Under the pieces are notes generated by a model. The model worked only from the letters and a program-made list of their open reading frames with translations. It was not told where the DNA came from and made no database searches. Positions 52,531 through 61,750 of a stretch of DNA of 64,000 nucleotides are shown piece after piece. How positions within the stretch are numbered: position 1 is the first letter of the stretch; each line of letters starts with the position of its first letter. This DNA comes from Actinocrispum wychmicini (GTDB lineage: Bacteria; Actinomycetota; Actinomycetes; Mycobacteriales; Pseudonocardiaceae), in NCBI RefSeq assembly GCF_004345645.1, contig NZ_SLWS01000011.1, positions 169,160 to 233,159 of the forward strand, in the 5' to 3' direction. The position numbers and the translations under genes were made by a program.

Positions 52531-53694
52531 TTACCTCAGGGTCACTGTGAGTGCGCGGACGCGTCGTTGCTGTCTGGCGGAGCCGATAGCTTCTGCGAGC
52601 CGGTTCGCGTAGCCAGCCTGCCGCAGTGCCTCGTCTCGTTCGTTCATCCTCGCGAGTGCGACTGCGAGATCAACACGAAGTCCAGTCTCGGCGCGCGTGA
52701 AGGATGGATCTAGGCGTTCGAGCGTTCCCGAAAGCACTTCCACGGCGTCGGAGGTTCCGAGTCGGGCGAGGGCGTGGCCTCGCCATCTGTCGAGATGGAC
52801 TGGGTCAAGCGCGACGTACGGACCGTCGACTGTGCTCGTATCCGTTGGCAGCAGGTTAGCGGCTTGGGCGAATGCTCGAAGACATTCGGAAACCTGCCCA
52901 TTTGCTGCGAGGGTCTCGCCATGCGCGGCAGCCAGCCAAGCGCGTATGACTGCGGGCGATGAGTTGGTGGCCTTTTCTCTCGACTCTGCGAGTAGTGCGG
53001 CCGCGTCAGATGTCTTCTCGATGTCGATTAATACGAATGCCTGCTGCGCTGCGGTTTGTGCTTCGAATGCTTCAGAGTTTGACTCACTCGCTGCGGATTT
53101 GGCCTGTTCGTAGTGTTCCCATGATTCTGTCGCGTTGCGAAGATCAAGCGCCTGCCAGCCGGCCAGCATGCACAACTCGGCAAGGAGAGCGGCCAAGCGT
53201 GCCCGCGCGTCCGGAGACAGGCTATGTGAGAGTAGCCGCTTGACCTGGCCAACCTTAACCCGTACCTCGTCGTAAGCGACCGTGGCGCCCAATTGTCGGT
53301 CGAGGCGGCGTATCGCGTTCAGTTGTTCGTAGAGCAGGTCAATAACCGTCGAATCGACTCGGTTGGACGTTTGCAGTCGTTCCCGTAGTTCGTTGGCGGA
53401 GTCGTGCTCCCACGATGGGTTCGGTGGAGAGAGTAGCTCGTGAATGTCTACATCGAAGATTTGTTCGAGCAGGCGTGTGGTCGTCGGGCGAACCGGTCCC
53501 AGCGGCCGACCGTCGGACCGTCGACCAGCGAGCAATCTCTGCAAGTGCCGCAATCCGAGCGTGCCAGGCTCGCCGTGCTCACGAGCAAAGATTTCGGCGT
53601 AGGCCACGAACTCTTCCAACGTCTGTCGACGCTCCCTGATGAGTTGTTCGAGCAGAGTTCGCGTCGGTCGGTTCGTGCCGCTGGCGTCCGGCAT
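52531..53694 (-). CDS. XRE-type regulator with TPR C-terminus
   Basis: Start at the ATG at 53694 (MPDASGTNRPTRTLLEQLIR); 387 residues. N-terminal HTH-like region (RRQTLEEFVAYAEIFA, LRHLQRLLAGRRSD, TRLLEQIFDVDIHELL), then TPR-type helices. It is clearly homologous to the protein at 60620-61750: shared LAGWQALD, TAAQQAFVLID, RAWLAAAHGE and HLDRWRGHALARLG segments. Such pairs are common in actinomycete integrative elements and Streptomyces regulators. Confidence 0.8.
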   Translation of the reverse strand: MPDASGTNRPTRTLLEQLIRERRQTLEEFVAYAEIFAREHGEPGTLGLRHLQRLLAGRRSDGRPLGPVRPTTTRLLEQIFDVDIHELLSPPNPSWEHDSANELRERLQTSNRVDSTVIDLLYEQLNAIRRLDRQLGATVAYDEVRVKVGQVKRLLSHSLSPDARARLAALLAELCMLAGWQALDLRNATESWEHYEQAKSAASESNSEAFEAQTAAQQAFVLIDIEKTSDAAALLAESREKATNSSPAVIRAWLAAAHGETLAANGQVSECLRAFAQAANLLPTDTSTVDGPYVALDPVHLDRWRGHALARLGTSDAVEVLSGTLERLDPSFTRAETGLRVDLAVALARMNERDEALRQAGYANRLAEAIGSARQQRRVRALTVTLR

Positions 53695-53814
53695 CGCTCG
53701 TTGCCTGCCCTCTTCACTCGGTCGTGTTCGCCATGTCGTTGGTAGGTCGCCACAAGTCGCTTCTGGGCCGTGTTCAGCCTGTATACGCTGATGACAAGCT
53801 GGTATCAGTCTGAC

Positions 53815-54276
53815 ATGGATGGTCCCCGTGGTCATCCCAGACTGCCCGGTGGAGCGATTCCTCCTAGCTTCGCGCCTCAGCCACCGGGCGATGTCGTGGC
53901 CGGAACCGGGGACGCCCCAAACCTCCTCTCGGTTCCGGTCACGACCGGAACTGTTCGGGAGGAATGGGTTGTGGGTGCCCGGGTGTGGTGGATCTGGGTA
54001 ACGAGCGTGGTTGACGACGCTGATCACGCGGTGACCGACGAGAACATGGCTGCTGGGATGGCTGACGGTTCGGGGACGTATCTGGCCATGTGTGGCTTCG
54101 TCGCGGTTCCAGGGTCGATGGCTGAGCCGCCGAGTGGTCGGTGTCCGCGCTGTGTCGCGTTCCTGCGCTTCAGGTCGCGGAACCAAGCCCACGCACCTGT
54201 TGCGCGTCAGCGTCCGGCCGGGCCGCGCCATGCCAAACCGGGGCTACTGGCGCGTGTGTTTGTGGGGTGGCAGTGA
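53815..54276 (+). CDS. Hypothetical protein with CPRC motif (153 aa)
   Basis: ATG at 53815. Pro/Gly-rich first half, then VVGARVWWIWVTSVVDDADH and MADGSGTYLAMCGFVAVPGS, with SGRCPRCVAF, a single CxxC. Small actinomycete proteins with this MCG...CPRC pattern accompany AICE-type regulators. Divergent from the XRE-TPR gene and 4-nt overlapping with the next gene. Confidence 0.6.
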   Translation: MDGPRGHPRLPGGAIPPSFAPQPPGDVVAGTGDAPNLLSVPVTTGTVREEWVVGARVWWIWVTSVVDDADHAVTDENMAAGMADGSGTYLAMCGFVAVPGSMAEPPSGRCPRCVAFLRFRSRNQAHAPVARQRPAGPRHAKPGLLARVFVGWQ

Positions 54277-54467
54277 ACGAGGATGAGTTGATTGCGAAGT
54301 TGGCGGTGTTGTTGAGGGGTGTGCAGTGGGCGGCGGACGATATGGCCTTCCGCTTGCCTACAGGTCGTGTCACTGATGGTGATCTGATCGCGTTCGCGGA
54401 TCAGTTGAGCGTTGTCGCCAACCTACTTCGTGCCCATGCGGCTGGTACTCCTAGCGGTGACGAGTGA
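54273..54467 (+). CDS. Small helical protein (64 aa)
   Basis: GTG at 54273 overlaps the preceding stop (GTGA). VNEDELIAKLAVLLRGVQWA then helices; acidic and Leu-rich. A partner of the preceding protein by coupling. Function unknown. Confidence 0.6.
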   Translation: MNEDELIAKLAVLLRGVQWAADDMAFRLPTGRVTDGDLIAFADQLSVVANLLRAHAAGTPSGDE

Positions 54468-54488
54468 TGCTTTCTTGTCACCGCAACG

Positions 54489-54743
54489 ATGAGGCGTAGT
54501 GAGCGACGCAGGCACCGGCGGAGTCGGGACCGTTCAGCGCGGCGGGTGGAGCCAGACACGGAGTTGTTGTGGCTGGACCTGCCGACCTCGCCGATTACCC
54601 CGTGGTGGCTGGACGCGCCTACGCCTGCGGTGCCGTATCGGCCGGTGACCTATCCGGACGGCGGCCCGCGCGTGTCGCGGTTGCTGCGAAGGGTGATCCG
54701 GCTGGCCTCCGGTTCTGCTCGGTCGAGCACCTACCCGTCCTGA
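54489..54743 (+). CDS. Small Arg-rich hypothetical protein (84 aa)
   Basis: MRRSERRRHRRSRDRSARRV then a Pro/Trp-rich centre (PTSPITPWWLDAPTPAVPYR). 21 bp after the previous gene. Low complexity; coding status moderate. Confidence 0.45.
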   Translation: MRRSERRRHRRSRDRSARRVEPDTELLWLDLPTSPITPWWLDAPTPAVPYRPVTYPDGGPRVSRLLRRVIRLASGSARSSTYPS

Positions 54744-54782
54744 ACGTGATCACCATGACCCATAGAGAAAATAGGCGGATGC

Positions 54783-55613
54783 ATGAGCACCTCTCGGGTA
54801 CTTAACCACGCTGGCTGTCGCCTGATCCGCGCGTTGCGCGATCTGCGTGGGCAGTCCGGATACACCCAGACGGAGGCGGCTGAGCTTCTGCACTTCGAGA
54901 TGCAGAAGGTGAGTCGTCTGGAGACGAACCAGTTGCCGTCGTGGCACGAGTTGCAGGCGATTCTCGCACTGTACGCGGTGGCGGATCGGGCGCCGTTCGA
55001 GGAGTTGTACGAGGCGGCTCGTCGGCGCGGCTGGTGGCAGAAGCCCGGTGTCTACAGCCTGGCGAACTGTCACTACATCGCCGCCGAAGACAGCGCGTCC
55101 GCCATGGTCGAGTTCGCGCCGGGTGGCATCCCGGACCTGATGCAGACGGAGGACTATGCGCGGGTAGTGAGTGACCAGCTTCTGTCCGGTCCCGACCCGA
55201 TGGCTGCTGACCGGCGAGTCACGATGATCAGCAAGCGTCAGGAGCACGTACTGATCAGGAGTGAACCTCTCGTGGTGAATTTCCTGGTGTACGAGCCGGT
55301 ACTGCATCAGGGGGTGAGTCGTGCGCAGCTGTCGAGGCTTCTCGCCGTTTCCTGGTTGCCCAACGTCACGTTGCAGGTTGTGCCGCAGTCGGTGGACCTG
55401 CATGCCGGGATCGCCGGTCACATGATCCTGCTGGGCTTCAACGACGTGGGCACGTCCGATCGGGCATTCACGACCGACCTGTTCAGCGACTTCCAAGAGA
55501 TCACCCACCCTGATGGCATCTTCCGCATAGGACGAGCACTCAAGCATCTCGCACACCTCGCACTGTCCCCGGAACAGTCACTGAGCATGATCCGGAAGCT
55601 CCAGAGCGGCTGA
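54783..55613 (+). CDS. XRE regulator with DUF5753 domain (Scr1 type)
   Basis: 276 residues: HTH at about 10-75 (RALRDLRGQSGYTQTEAAEL, FEMQKVSRLETNQLPSW), then the DUF5753 sensor domain (FAPGGIPDLMQTEDYARVVS, RQEHVLIRSEPLVVNFLVYE, VTLQVVPQSVDLHAGIAGHM). This is the common paired regulator of actinomycetes, often coupled to a DUF397 protein; here no DUF397 gene follows. Probably a regulator of the transfer genes. Confidence 0.85.
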   Translation: MSTSRVLNHAGCRLIRALRDLRGQSGYTQTEAAELLHFEMQKVSRLETNQLPSWHELQAILALYAVADRAPFEELYEAARRRGWWQKPGVYSLANCHYIAAEDSASAMVEFAPGGIPDLMQTEDYARVVSDQLLSGPDPMAADRRVTMISKRQEHVLIRSEPLVVNFLVYEPVLHQGVSRAQLSRLLAVSWLPNVTLQVVPQSVDLHAGIAGHMILLGFNDVGTSDRAFTTDLFSDFQEITHPDGIFRIGRALKHLAHLALSPEQSLSMIRKLQSG

Positions 55614-55640
55614 CCCCGACTCGCCCTAAGGCTGGCGGTG

Positions 55641-55783
55641 GTGACGGGTGTGACGGGTCGGCAGTCGACCCGTCACACCCGTCACAGTGTTGTTTGCCCA
55701 GGTCACCGCCGGGTCGTACCCGTCACAGTCGTTGTGACGGGTACGACCCATTGAGACGGGTTGCCGGTGACCGTGTGACGGGT
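55641..55783. repeat. Cluster of GTGACGGGT repeats, clt-like transfer locus candidate
   Basis: Seven copies of GTGACGGGT or its complement fall in 143 bp (55641, 55650, 55668, 55677, 55718, 55734, 55775). They form two large perfect dyads: 20-bp arms 55641-55660/55666-55685 with a 5-nt loop, and 16-bp arms 55711-55726/55734-55749 with a 7-nt loop. It lies directly after the stop of the TraB-like FtsK gene. Streptomyces TraB proteins bind short repeats (TRS) in the clt locus near their own gene. A bidirectional terminator is the alternative. Confidence 0.6.
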
Positions 55784-55794
55784 CCACTGGCCGC

Positions 55795-58017
55795 TCAGTC
55801 CTCGTCGTCCGTGCCGTCGCTGACGGTGATCTCTCCGGCATGGACGGCACGTACGGCGGCGCGGATGTCGGCCGTGTAGAACCCCCGCACCTGACGAACC
55901 GAGCCATCCTCGGTCGGGACGCGTTCGCGCTTCGAGCGACATCCCAACTCTCCCATCTGCCGCCCGAACAAGGTTGGCTCGACACTCAGGGCGTCGATCA
56001 GTTCAGCGGTCGGCACGAACACCCGGCCGTCCTCGTCGTCGAGCTCGTCGCCCAGGTAGGCCACCACGGACGCGAGCGGCTCAGGCAACTCCTCGATGAT
56101 CCCCGCTTGGTCCGGTTCGGTCGTGGTAGTGCCGATGGCGTTGACAACGGCCGCATGGTCCAGCACCAATGTGGTGTCCTGTCCGGCCGCATGCCCGGAC
56201 AGGGTTCCCGCTTGCTCGCGCAGAGCCCGCCCGCGCTCACAGATGGCCTGCCAGTCCTGATTGGACATGTAGTAGGTGCGCAGCGTCGCCGCGAGTACAT
56301 CCCCGCTGCCTTGGCTGGTTTCCCCGTCCGGGCGCAGGATGCCCACGCCCTTGTGCGAGGCGAGCAGGGTGGATGCGTCATATCCGCGGGTGTTCATCTG
56401 TTCGCCCAGGATGATGTTCGAGTCGCGCCAGTCCATCACCCGCAACGCGAACCGGGATCCGAGTACCGCCCGCAACCGGGACGGGATGGTGTTCGAGTCG
56501 GGCCGTTGGGTGGCCATGATGACCACGATTCCGGCCGCCGGCCCCTTGCGTACCAGCCAGGTCAGTAGGTCGCCGATGTAGTCTCCGAGCTTCGCCTTCT
56601 TGCCGTTGACTTCAATAGTTGTCTTGTCTTCCAAGGGGATGTGCGCTTCGTCGATGATGACCGCGGTGACCGGCATGTCCACTATAGAATCTCTGCTGAT
56701 CGCTGGAGTGATCTTCGATTCCGGGCAGATCTCATCGTCCAAACGCTGCATCCGCGCATACCTGGCCTGCACGTCGACCACCAACGACTCCAGCCATGCC
56801 CGGAAGGTCAGCACATGCTCGGTATCGTCGCCAGAGAAGAACCGGTGCGCGCACTGCTCGCACGCCTTCCAGTCCTTGCCGCCCTTGAAATCCGCCACAT
56901 ACAGCCGGGCGTACGGGTCCAGGATCAGCCCAGCCGCCGCAAGCCGTGCGGCCATGGTCTTGCCATGCCTGGGTAGCGAACCGATCAGCACCGACGTCCA
57001 CACCAACGGCAGATCCACCCGGCGGCCACGTGGGTCACGGCCGAACGGCACCGGCCGCCACACGTCCCACGCTTCCGCTCGCAACAACGGTGTCGGTGGC
57101 GACTCCTTGGCGTACGGGTCTTCGTCCGCGACCCAGAGCGCGACTCGCCCGGCGTGCCCGCCGCTGCCGCGCACCCGTTCCACGATCAACTGAACCTCGT
57201 CCACCGCGAGCGCGGACGCGAGCGCTTCCCGATTCTTGACCACGTCGGCGGCCTTGCGGGTGGCTGGGAGATCCACAGTGATGGCCCACCCGTCCCCGGC
57301 TCGGGAGGCGCGTTCGACCAGGCGCAGCGTTTCATCCTTGCCGATCAGCTTTGCGTCCCGGAACGCGTCCACCAGAACCTGAGGGTCCATGGTCCAGGTC
57401 AACGAGCGCGGACCGGCGAGCACGGCTTTGCGGCCGGGACTGCCGTCCTTGCGTCGCCCTGTAATCGCCAACGCTGCCGACGCGGCCATCCCCGTGATCC
57501 ACAGTGCCGGAGCGTCATAGATCAAGTCAGCTACCCAGACCGCAAGCATGGTCATGGCCGCAACGACTCCGGTGACCTTCCACCGGAACAACGACAACGC
57601 GCGGATATCGCCGAACTTGTCGGCCAGCTTCGCAGACTCCTCAGCGGCGGTCCGGTAGTCGTGTACCCGCACCCACCGACGCCACACTCGCACGGCGACC
57701 ACCACGCCGCGTACGACCGCGCCGAGATACCGCAACGGGCACCGCAGCAGGGCCACCACGGAGTCCTTGGCGGCCTGAACGGCGTACCGGCGACTCTTGA
57801 GCGCACGCGGCACCCGTGGTGAACGCTGCCACCACGAGACCAGCCGCATCCGGACAGCGCGTCTTGTGGTCGGCGGGGTGTCACCGTCCACGAGTTCCGC
57901 GTCGTACACCGGTCCCACCCGGACCATCTCTGGTTGGGCCTGGTGAATGGGCAGTGTGGACGGTTCGGTGGCGTTCACCGGCTCACCGGAGCGTTCAGGG
58001 GTGTTATCGGTACTCAT
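55795..58017 (-). CDS. traB: FtsK/SpoIIIE-type DNA translocase (TraB-like)
   Basis: 740 residues from the ATG at 58017 (overlaps the upstream stop). Hydrophobic helices lie around residues 140-190 (WKVTGVVAAMTMLAVWVADL). The motor has Walker A IGSLPRHGKT and Walker B VTAVIIDEAHIPLE, with a downstream VIMATQRPDS motif. The last 120 residues form a winged-helix-like end with an acidic tail (TVSDGTDDED). In actinomycete conjugative elements one such protein moves double-stranded DNA between mycelia. Repeats next to its 3' end may be its binding site. Confidence 0.85.
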   Translation of the reverse strand: MSTDNTPERSGEPVNATEPSTLPIHQAQPEMVRVGPVYDAELVDGDTPPTTRRAVRMRLVSWWQRSPRVPRALKSRRYAVQAAKDSVVALLRCPLRYLGAVVRGVVVAVRVWRRWVRVHDYRTAAEESAKLADKFGDIRALSLFRWKVTGVVAAMTMLAVWVADLIYDAPALWITGMAASAALAITGRRKDGSPGRKAVLAGPRSLTWTMDPQVLVDAFRDAKLIGKDETLRLVERASRAGDGWAITVDLPATRKAADVVKNREALASALAVDEVQLIVERVRGSGGHAGRVALWVADEDPYAKESPPTPLLRAEAWDVWRPVPFGRDPRGRRVDLPLVWTSVLIGSLPRHGKTMAARLAAAGLILDPYARLYVADFKGGKDWKACEQCAHRFFSGDDTEHVLTFRAWLESLVVDVQARYARMQRLDDEICPESKITPAISRDSIVDMPVTAVIIDEAHIPLEDKTTIEVNGKKAKLGDYIGDLLTWLVRKGPAAGIVVIMATQRPDSNTIPSRLRAVLGSRFALRVMDWRDSNIILGEQMNTRGYDASTLLASHKGVGILRPDGETSQGSGDVLAATLRTYYMSNQDWQAICERGRALREQAGTLSGHAAGQDTTLVLDHAAVVNAIGTTTTEPDQAGIIEELPEPLASVVAYLGDELDDEDGRVFVPTAELIDALSVEPTLFGRQMGELGCRSKRERVPTEDGSVRQVRGFYTADIRAAVRAVHAGEITVSDGTDDED

Positions 58018-58907
58018 TGCCACACCCCGCTTTCCGGCTCGTCCGGTGTCTCAGCAGAGGCAGCAGGCGACTCCAGTTCCGCTACCAGCGCGGCGGACAA
58101 CCGGGAGGACAATCCGCGTGAGCACGTAGTGACCTGGCGTACCCAGGCCGGTGTGACCGCCACACCCGGCCGCCACGCCGCCCGAGCGTCAGCCAAGTAA
58201 TCCGCGAACAACGTCCGCCGCTTACCCACCCGGCGAGACGGCCGGGCCGGTCGTGGCTCGGTACGCGGCTCGTGAACGGGCTGCCCGTCCGGTAGTGGGG
58301 TCATCGTGCGTGCGTTGGTGAACGCTGCCATGACCGCGTCGGTGAGTTTGTCCCGCAGATCGGTGATCGCTTCCGCCGCCGCGAACACCACCAACGGCGG
58401 GACCGAGTGCAGCACGATCCCCGATAGCGACCCGGCCGCGTACGAGGCCCACGTGTTCATCACGTACGTGGCCGCGAGCGTGAACCACTTCGCTCGCCGC
58501 ACCCACCGCCCGGTCTGGACCTGATACCGAGCGGTGACCTGCTCCGCGCGCAGAATGGCCAGCAACACCAACGACACCGTCGGGTCCAGCAGCCACGCGG
58601 CAAGCCAGGGCAGCGACCACGGCGTGGCCCCGGCGGCGGCGAACTGTTGCACGTTGGTCATCGTGAACGCCAGACCGAGCATGATCCCGGCCCAGCACAA
58701 CCGATCCACCTGTCCGCGGACCTGCTCCACCCGCAACGCGACCACGTCCGGATGTGTTTGGTACGCACGGACTTCAGCCGCTTCCGCCGCCTCCCGCGCG
58801 AGCCTGTCCGCACGAGTGGACGGGACTGTGGGACGGCGGGACGGCCGCCCGTAGGCGGCCACCCCTTCCACCGTCTCCTGTCCCTGTGGGGTGACTGGAG
58901 TAGTCAT
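58014..58907 (-). CDS. Spread-type membrane protein (DUF2637-like)
   Basis: ATG at 58907, overlapping the upstream gene by 4 nt; 297 residues. Four hydrophobic helices between residues 75 and 200 (WAGIMLGLAFTMTNVQQF, LPWLAAWLLDPTVSLVLLAI, AKWFTLAATYVMNTWASY, SVPPLVVFAAAEAITDLRDK), as in DUF2637/SpdB-like proteins that sit beside traB in AICEs. The C-terminal region is basic and Pro-rich. Thought to help plasmid spread between hyphal compartments. Confidence 0.7.
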   Translation of the reverse strand: MTTPVTPQGQETVEGVAAYGRPSRRPTVPSTRADRLAREAAEAAEVRAYQTHPDVVALRVEQVRGQVDRLCWAGIMLGLAFTMTNVQQFAAAGATPWSLPWLAAWLLDPTVSLVLLAILRAEQVTARYQVQTGRWVRRAKWFTLAATYVMNTWASYAAGSLSGIVLHSVPPLVVFAAAEAITDLRDKLTDAVMAAFTNARTMTPLPDGQPVHEPRTEPRPARPSRRVGKRRTLFADYLADARAAWRPGVAVTPAWVRQVTTCSRGLSSRLSAALVAELESPAASAETPDEPESGVWQ

Positions 58908-59242
58908 CGTCGACCACCCCGACGTCGCCCTGTCGGACCATCCATCGTGGACACCGTCAACGCTCGCGTCAGGACGTAGCCGGCGAGCAGGTCCGGTATC
59001 GCGAGCACGACCAGCAGCAACGTCAGGTTGCCCGGGTGCGTGACCACGATCCACTGCACACCGACCAGCAACGCGCCGGTGAAACCGACCCGACCGGCCA
59101 ACGACACCAGCCGCGCACCCGTACGAGCCGCGTTGGCCGCCGCCTTGGCCTTACGGGCACCGAACCGCCACACCAGCAGCAGGGCCAGCAGGATGCCGAC
59201 ACCGGCCAACACTTGTTCAGGCGTCAGATGGAGCGTCATCAC
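58904..59242 (-). CDS. Two-to-three-TM membrane protein (112 aa)
   Basis: GTG at 59242 or ATG at 59239; overlaps its neighbours by 4 nt. Hydrophobic segments VLAGVGILLALLLVWRFG, ALLVGVQWIVVTH and LTLLLVVLAIPDLLAGYVL with a very basic tail. Small spread-type (Spd) proteins in conjugative elements look similar. Confidence 0.65.
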   Translation of the reverse strand: MMTLHLTPEQVLAGVGILLALLLVWRFGARKAKAAANAARTGARLVSLAGRVGFTGALLVGVQWIVVTHPGNLTLLLVVLAIPDLLAGYVLTRALTVSTMDGPTGRRRGGRR

Positions 59243-59604
59243 TGCTCACCCTCTTCGGTGTGCTCGCCGGGCCGGCCACCACGTGTCCGCCACAGCGGAT
59301 ACAGCGCGCGCCGGTCGTCTTCCGGCATGCCGCCCCATATCCCGACCGTGTCCGGGCCGTGTAGCCGCAACTCCCATTCCAGACACTCGTCCTGCACCGG
59401 ACACCCGGCGCAGTACCGCGCGGCCAACTCCCGGTCCGGAGTGTCGCTGCCGGTCAACTCACCCGGGTCAGCGTCAGTGAAGGCCCACATGCACAGGCCA
59501 TCCCGAGTCACGATCGCCGCGAGCACGTCCGTCGGGACGTTCCGCAACCGATCCAACCGAGCGGCAATCTCACCGAGCCGCTCGACATCGCGAGGGTTCA
59601 CCAT
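59239..59604 (-). CDS. WhiB-family iron-sulfur regulator
   Basis: 121 residues. The four Cys follow the WhiB spacing: C in RDGLCMWAFTD, then CAGCPVQDEC supplying the CxxC...C set. After it comes the conserved turn GIWGGM and a basic region for DNA or sigma contact. WhiB-like proteins bind a 4Fe-4S cluster and the primary sigma factor. Coupled (4-nt overlap) with the membrane protein gene, suggesting self-regulation of the element. Confidence 0.85.
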   Translation of the reverse strand: MVNPRDVERLGEIAARLDRLRNVPTDVLAAIVTRDGLCMWAFTDADPGELTGSDTPDRELAARYCAGCPVQDECLEWELRLHGPDTVGIWGGMPEDDRRALYPLWRTRGGRPGEHTEEGEQ

Positions 59605-59879
59605 GACGCACCCCCGGTCAGCCGCTCGACCTCACGTGCCGTCCGTCGCTCGGATGCCATCCGAGCCACGTCGACACAACCGCCGGACTCGGCGGCCTCC
59701 GCCACGAGCTTGTCCAGCGCAGCGGCTGGGACGACGTAGCGGGTCCGGACACGGACGGCAGGGAAGGCGTCCTCCCTGATCGCCCGGTACAAGGTGGCGG
59801 GGTCCACGCGGAGAATCCGCGCGGCTTCCCGAACTGTGTAGAACGCCGGCGGACCGGCGTTAGGCATAGCTGTACTCAT
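59598..59879 (-). CDS. AlpA/excisionase-like HTH protein
   Basis: 93 residues. FYTVREAARILRVDPATLYR and AIREDAFPAVRVRTRYVVPA form the helix-turn-wing of the MerR-like HTH_17 (excisionase) family. Overlaps the whiB-like gene. First gene of the leftward transfer operon. It may be the Xis or a regulator of transfer. Confidence 0.75.
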   Translation of the reverse strand: MSTAMPNAGPPAFYTVREAARILRVDPATLYRAIREDAFPAVRVRTRYVVPAAALDKLVAEAAESGGCVDVARMASERRTAREVERLTGGASW

Positions 59880-60048
59880 CGAGGAATTCCTTAAGTCTGT
59901 GATGAAAGAATTTCAGCGGAAATTTCACGCTGATATCGGCGTATTGAGACACGAATGGTCCAATCGCGCGCAAGCTATGTGTTATTCGGCTCCGCGGAAA
60001 CGCGACGACCGGCTAATCTCGGCGCTGAGGCGGAGCGCGGAGGAATAC

Positions 60049-60438
60049 GTGACGGAAGATTGGGCGGCGGTCGCGAAGGCCATCAATGAGCGCGTGCACG
60101 AGCTTGGCATGAAGCAACGCGTGCTCGCGGAGCGCTCTGCTGTGTCGCAGGCCATCATCCGCGAACTCCAGTACAACACTGTGGAGCGTCGCCGCAGCAA
60201 CCGCACGCTTGAGGCGCTGTCCGTCGCCCTGGGCTGGCACCCGCAGCATCTGACGGCCGTCCTGCGTGGACGCAAGCCGCCGGTGCCGGGTGATCCGCTC
60301 TACATCGGTACGGACCCTGTCGCGGATCGCTTGTCCGCCATAGAAGACCGGCTCGACGAGATCACGGGGAGGCTCGACGAGATGAACATCAACCTGGCGT
60401 CGATGATCAACCGTTCGGATGCGAACCGCGAGCGATAG
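60049..60438 (+). CDS. HTH (XRE-like) regulator with coiled-coil tail
   Basis: GTG at 60049 chosen for its GGAGGA site 6 bases upstream, although the frame is open to 59899. HTH: VAKAINERVHELGMKQRVLA, ERSAVSQAIIRELQ and LEALSVALGWHPQHL. The C-terminal part is a heptad coil (DRLSAIEDRLDEITGRLDEM) for dimer formation. Divergent from the transfer operon, so it is a good candidate repressor. Confidence 0.7.
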   Translation: MTEDWAAVAKAINERVHELGMKQRVLAERSAVSQAIIRELQYNTVERRRSNRTLEALSVALGWHPQHLTAVLRGRKPPVPGDPLYIGTDPVADRLSAIEDRLDEITGRLDEMNINLASMINRSDANRER

Positions 60439-60619
60439 AACCCGCTTCGGCGGGGTGATCAGCGGCCGACTCGGGGCCGCTGGTCGGTGGTTGCGTGGCG
60501 CGTTCATGTCTATGGAGAACGGCAGTTCCGCGCGTTTCCACAGTTGGCTCAGGTTAACCCGCTCCCCATTAACCTGAATTAACTACGCAGGTCAGGGCGG
60601 TTATTGACCAGGGGGAGAC

Positions 60620-61750
60620 ATGACGGGAACGAGGCTTCAAGCGGTTCGAAAGCAGCTTGGCTACTCGGCTGACGAGGTCATCCGGATGTTGCTGAGGCGA
60701 GCGGACGTGCTCGCTGTTCCGGTCATGTCAGCGACCAGCTTGAAAACGAAAGTATCTCGCTGGGAGAACGGCCACGAAACGGTCAGCGCGACATATCAGC
60801 GCCTGTTCCGGGACATCTACGGCCGCACGAACGAGGAGCTTGGCTTCCCGCCGGAAGAGGATGACGACGACGCAGACGAGCTGCTTGCCCGCATCGCCGT
60901 CGCTCGCACAGTCGACGCGGGGATGATCGAACGGTTCAGCCGTCAGGTTGAGGACGCGCGTCATGTCGACCGGCGGTTCGGCGGGGTTGTCCTGCTGGAC
61001 CAACTCCGGAGCACGATAAAGCAGGTAGAGGGCTTGCTCAGTTTCGGCACGGCCCAGGCCCACAGGGAGGCGTTGGCCGGCGTGCTGACGGAAGCGTCCG
61101 CGTTGGCCGGTTGGGAAGCGTTGGACCGCAACGCTTTCAGCCAGGCATGGGAGCATCACGAGCGCGCCAAGAGTGCCGCTCTTGAGGCCAAGTCACCGAC
61201 CTTGCTCGCGCACGCGACCGCTCAACAGGCGTTCATCCTGATCGACCTGGGCGAGATCCCCGGCGCCGTCGACCTCCTCGCAAGCGCTCGCGACGTCGCC
61301 GAACACGCAGCACCGTCACTCTTGCGCGCATGGCTCGCTGCTGCCCACGGTGAGGGCCTTGCCGCCGCCGGCCGACGTGATGACGCGCTCCGCGCGTTCG
61401 ACGCGGCGGGCACGCTTGTACCGCCCGATCCGGTGGACCCGTCGCTGCCGTTCCTCTTCCTTGCCGACGCACACCTGGACCGATGGCGCGGGCATGCGCT
61501 GGCGCGACTCGGCGAACCGGACGCGATCGAACAACTCAGCCACGCGCTACCGCGCCTGCCTGCCGAGTTCATCCGTGCCAGAGGCGGCATGTTGGTTGAT
61601 CTCGCGTTCGCCTACGCCGCTGCCGGGGACCGGGACGCCGCACTCTCGTACGCGCGTGAGGCGAAACGAATAGCCTCACAGATCAAGTCCGACCGGCAGC
61701 GACGCAGACTCAGCGGCCTAATCCTGCCCGGCAGCGCCGGTATTGCGTGA
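60620..61750 (+). CDS. XRE-type regulator with TPR C-terminus (paralogue)
   Basis: 376 residues with a GGGGGAGA site. HTH: MTGTRLQAVRKQLGYSADEV, SATSLKTKVSRWENGHETVS. The TPR region matches the protein at 52531-53694 (LAGWEALD, ATAQQAFILIDLGE, RAWLAAAHGEGLA, HLDRWRGHALARLG). Its 3' end overlaps the convergent NUDIX gene by 33 bp. Confidence 0.8.
   Translation: MTGTRLQAVRKQLGYSADEVIRMLLRRADVLAVPVMSATSLKTKVSRWENGHETVSATYQRLFRDIYGRTNEELGFPPEEDDDDADELLARIAVARTVDAGMIERFSRQVEDARHVDRRFGGVVLLDQLRSTIKQVEGLLSFGTAQAHREALAGVLTEASALAGWEALDRNAFSQAWEHHERAKSAALEAKSPTLLAHATAQQAFILIDLGEIPGAVDLLASARDVAEHAAPSLLRAWLAAAHGEGLAAAGRRDDALRAFDAAGTLVPPDPVDPSLPFLFLADAHLDRWRGHALARLGEPDAIEQLSHALPRLPAEFIRARGGMLVDLAFAYAAAGDRDAALSYAREAKRIASQIKSDRQRRRLSGLILPGSAGIA

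Noticed and set aside
52531..54231. 566-residue version of the XRE-TPR regulator
   Set aside because: The first 179 codons look like antisense of the divergent gene at 53815-54276; the ATG at 53694 gives a normal N-terminal HTH.
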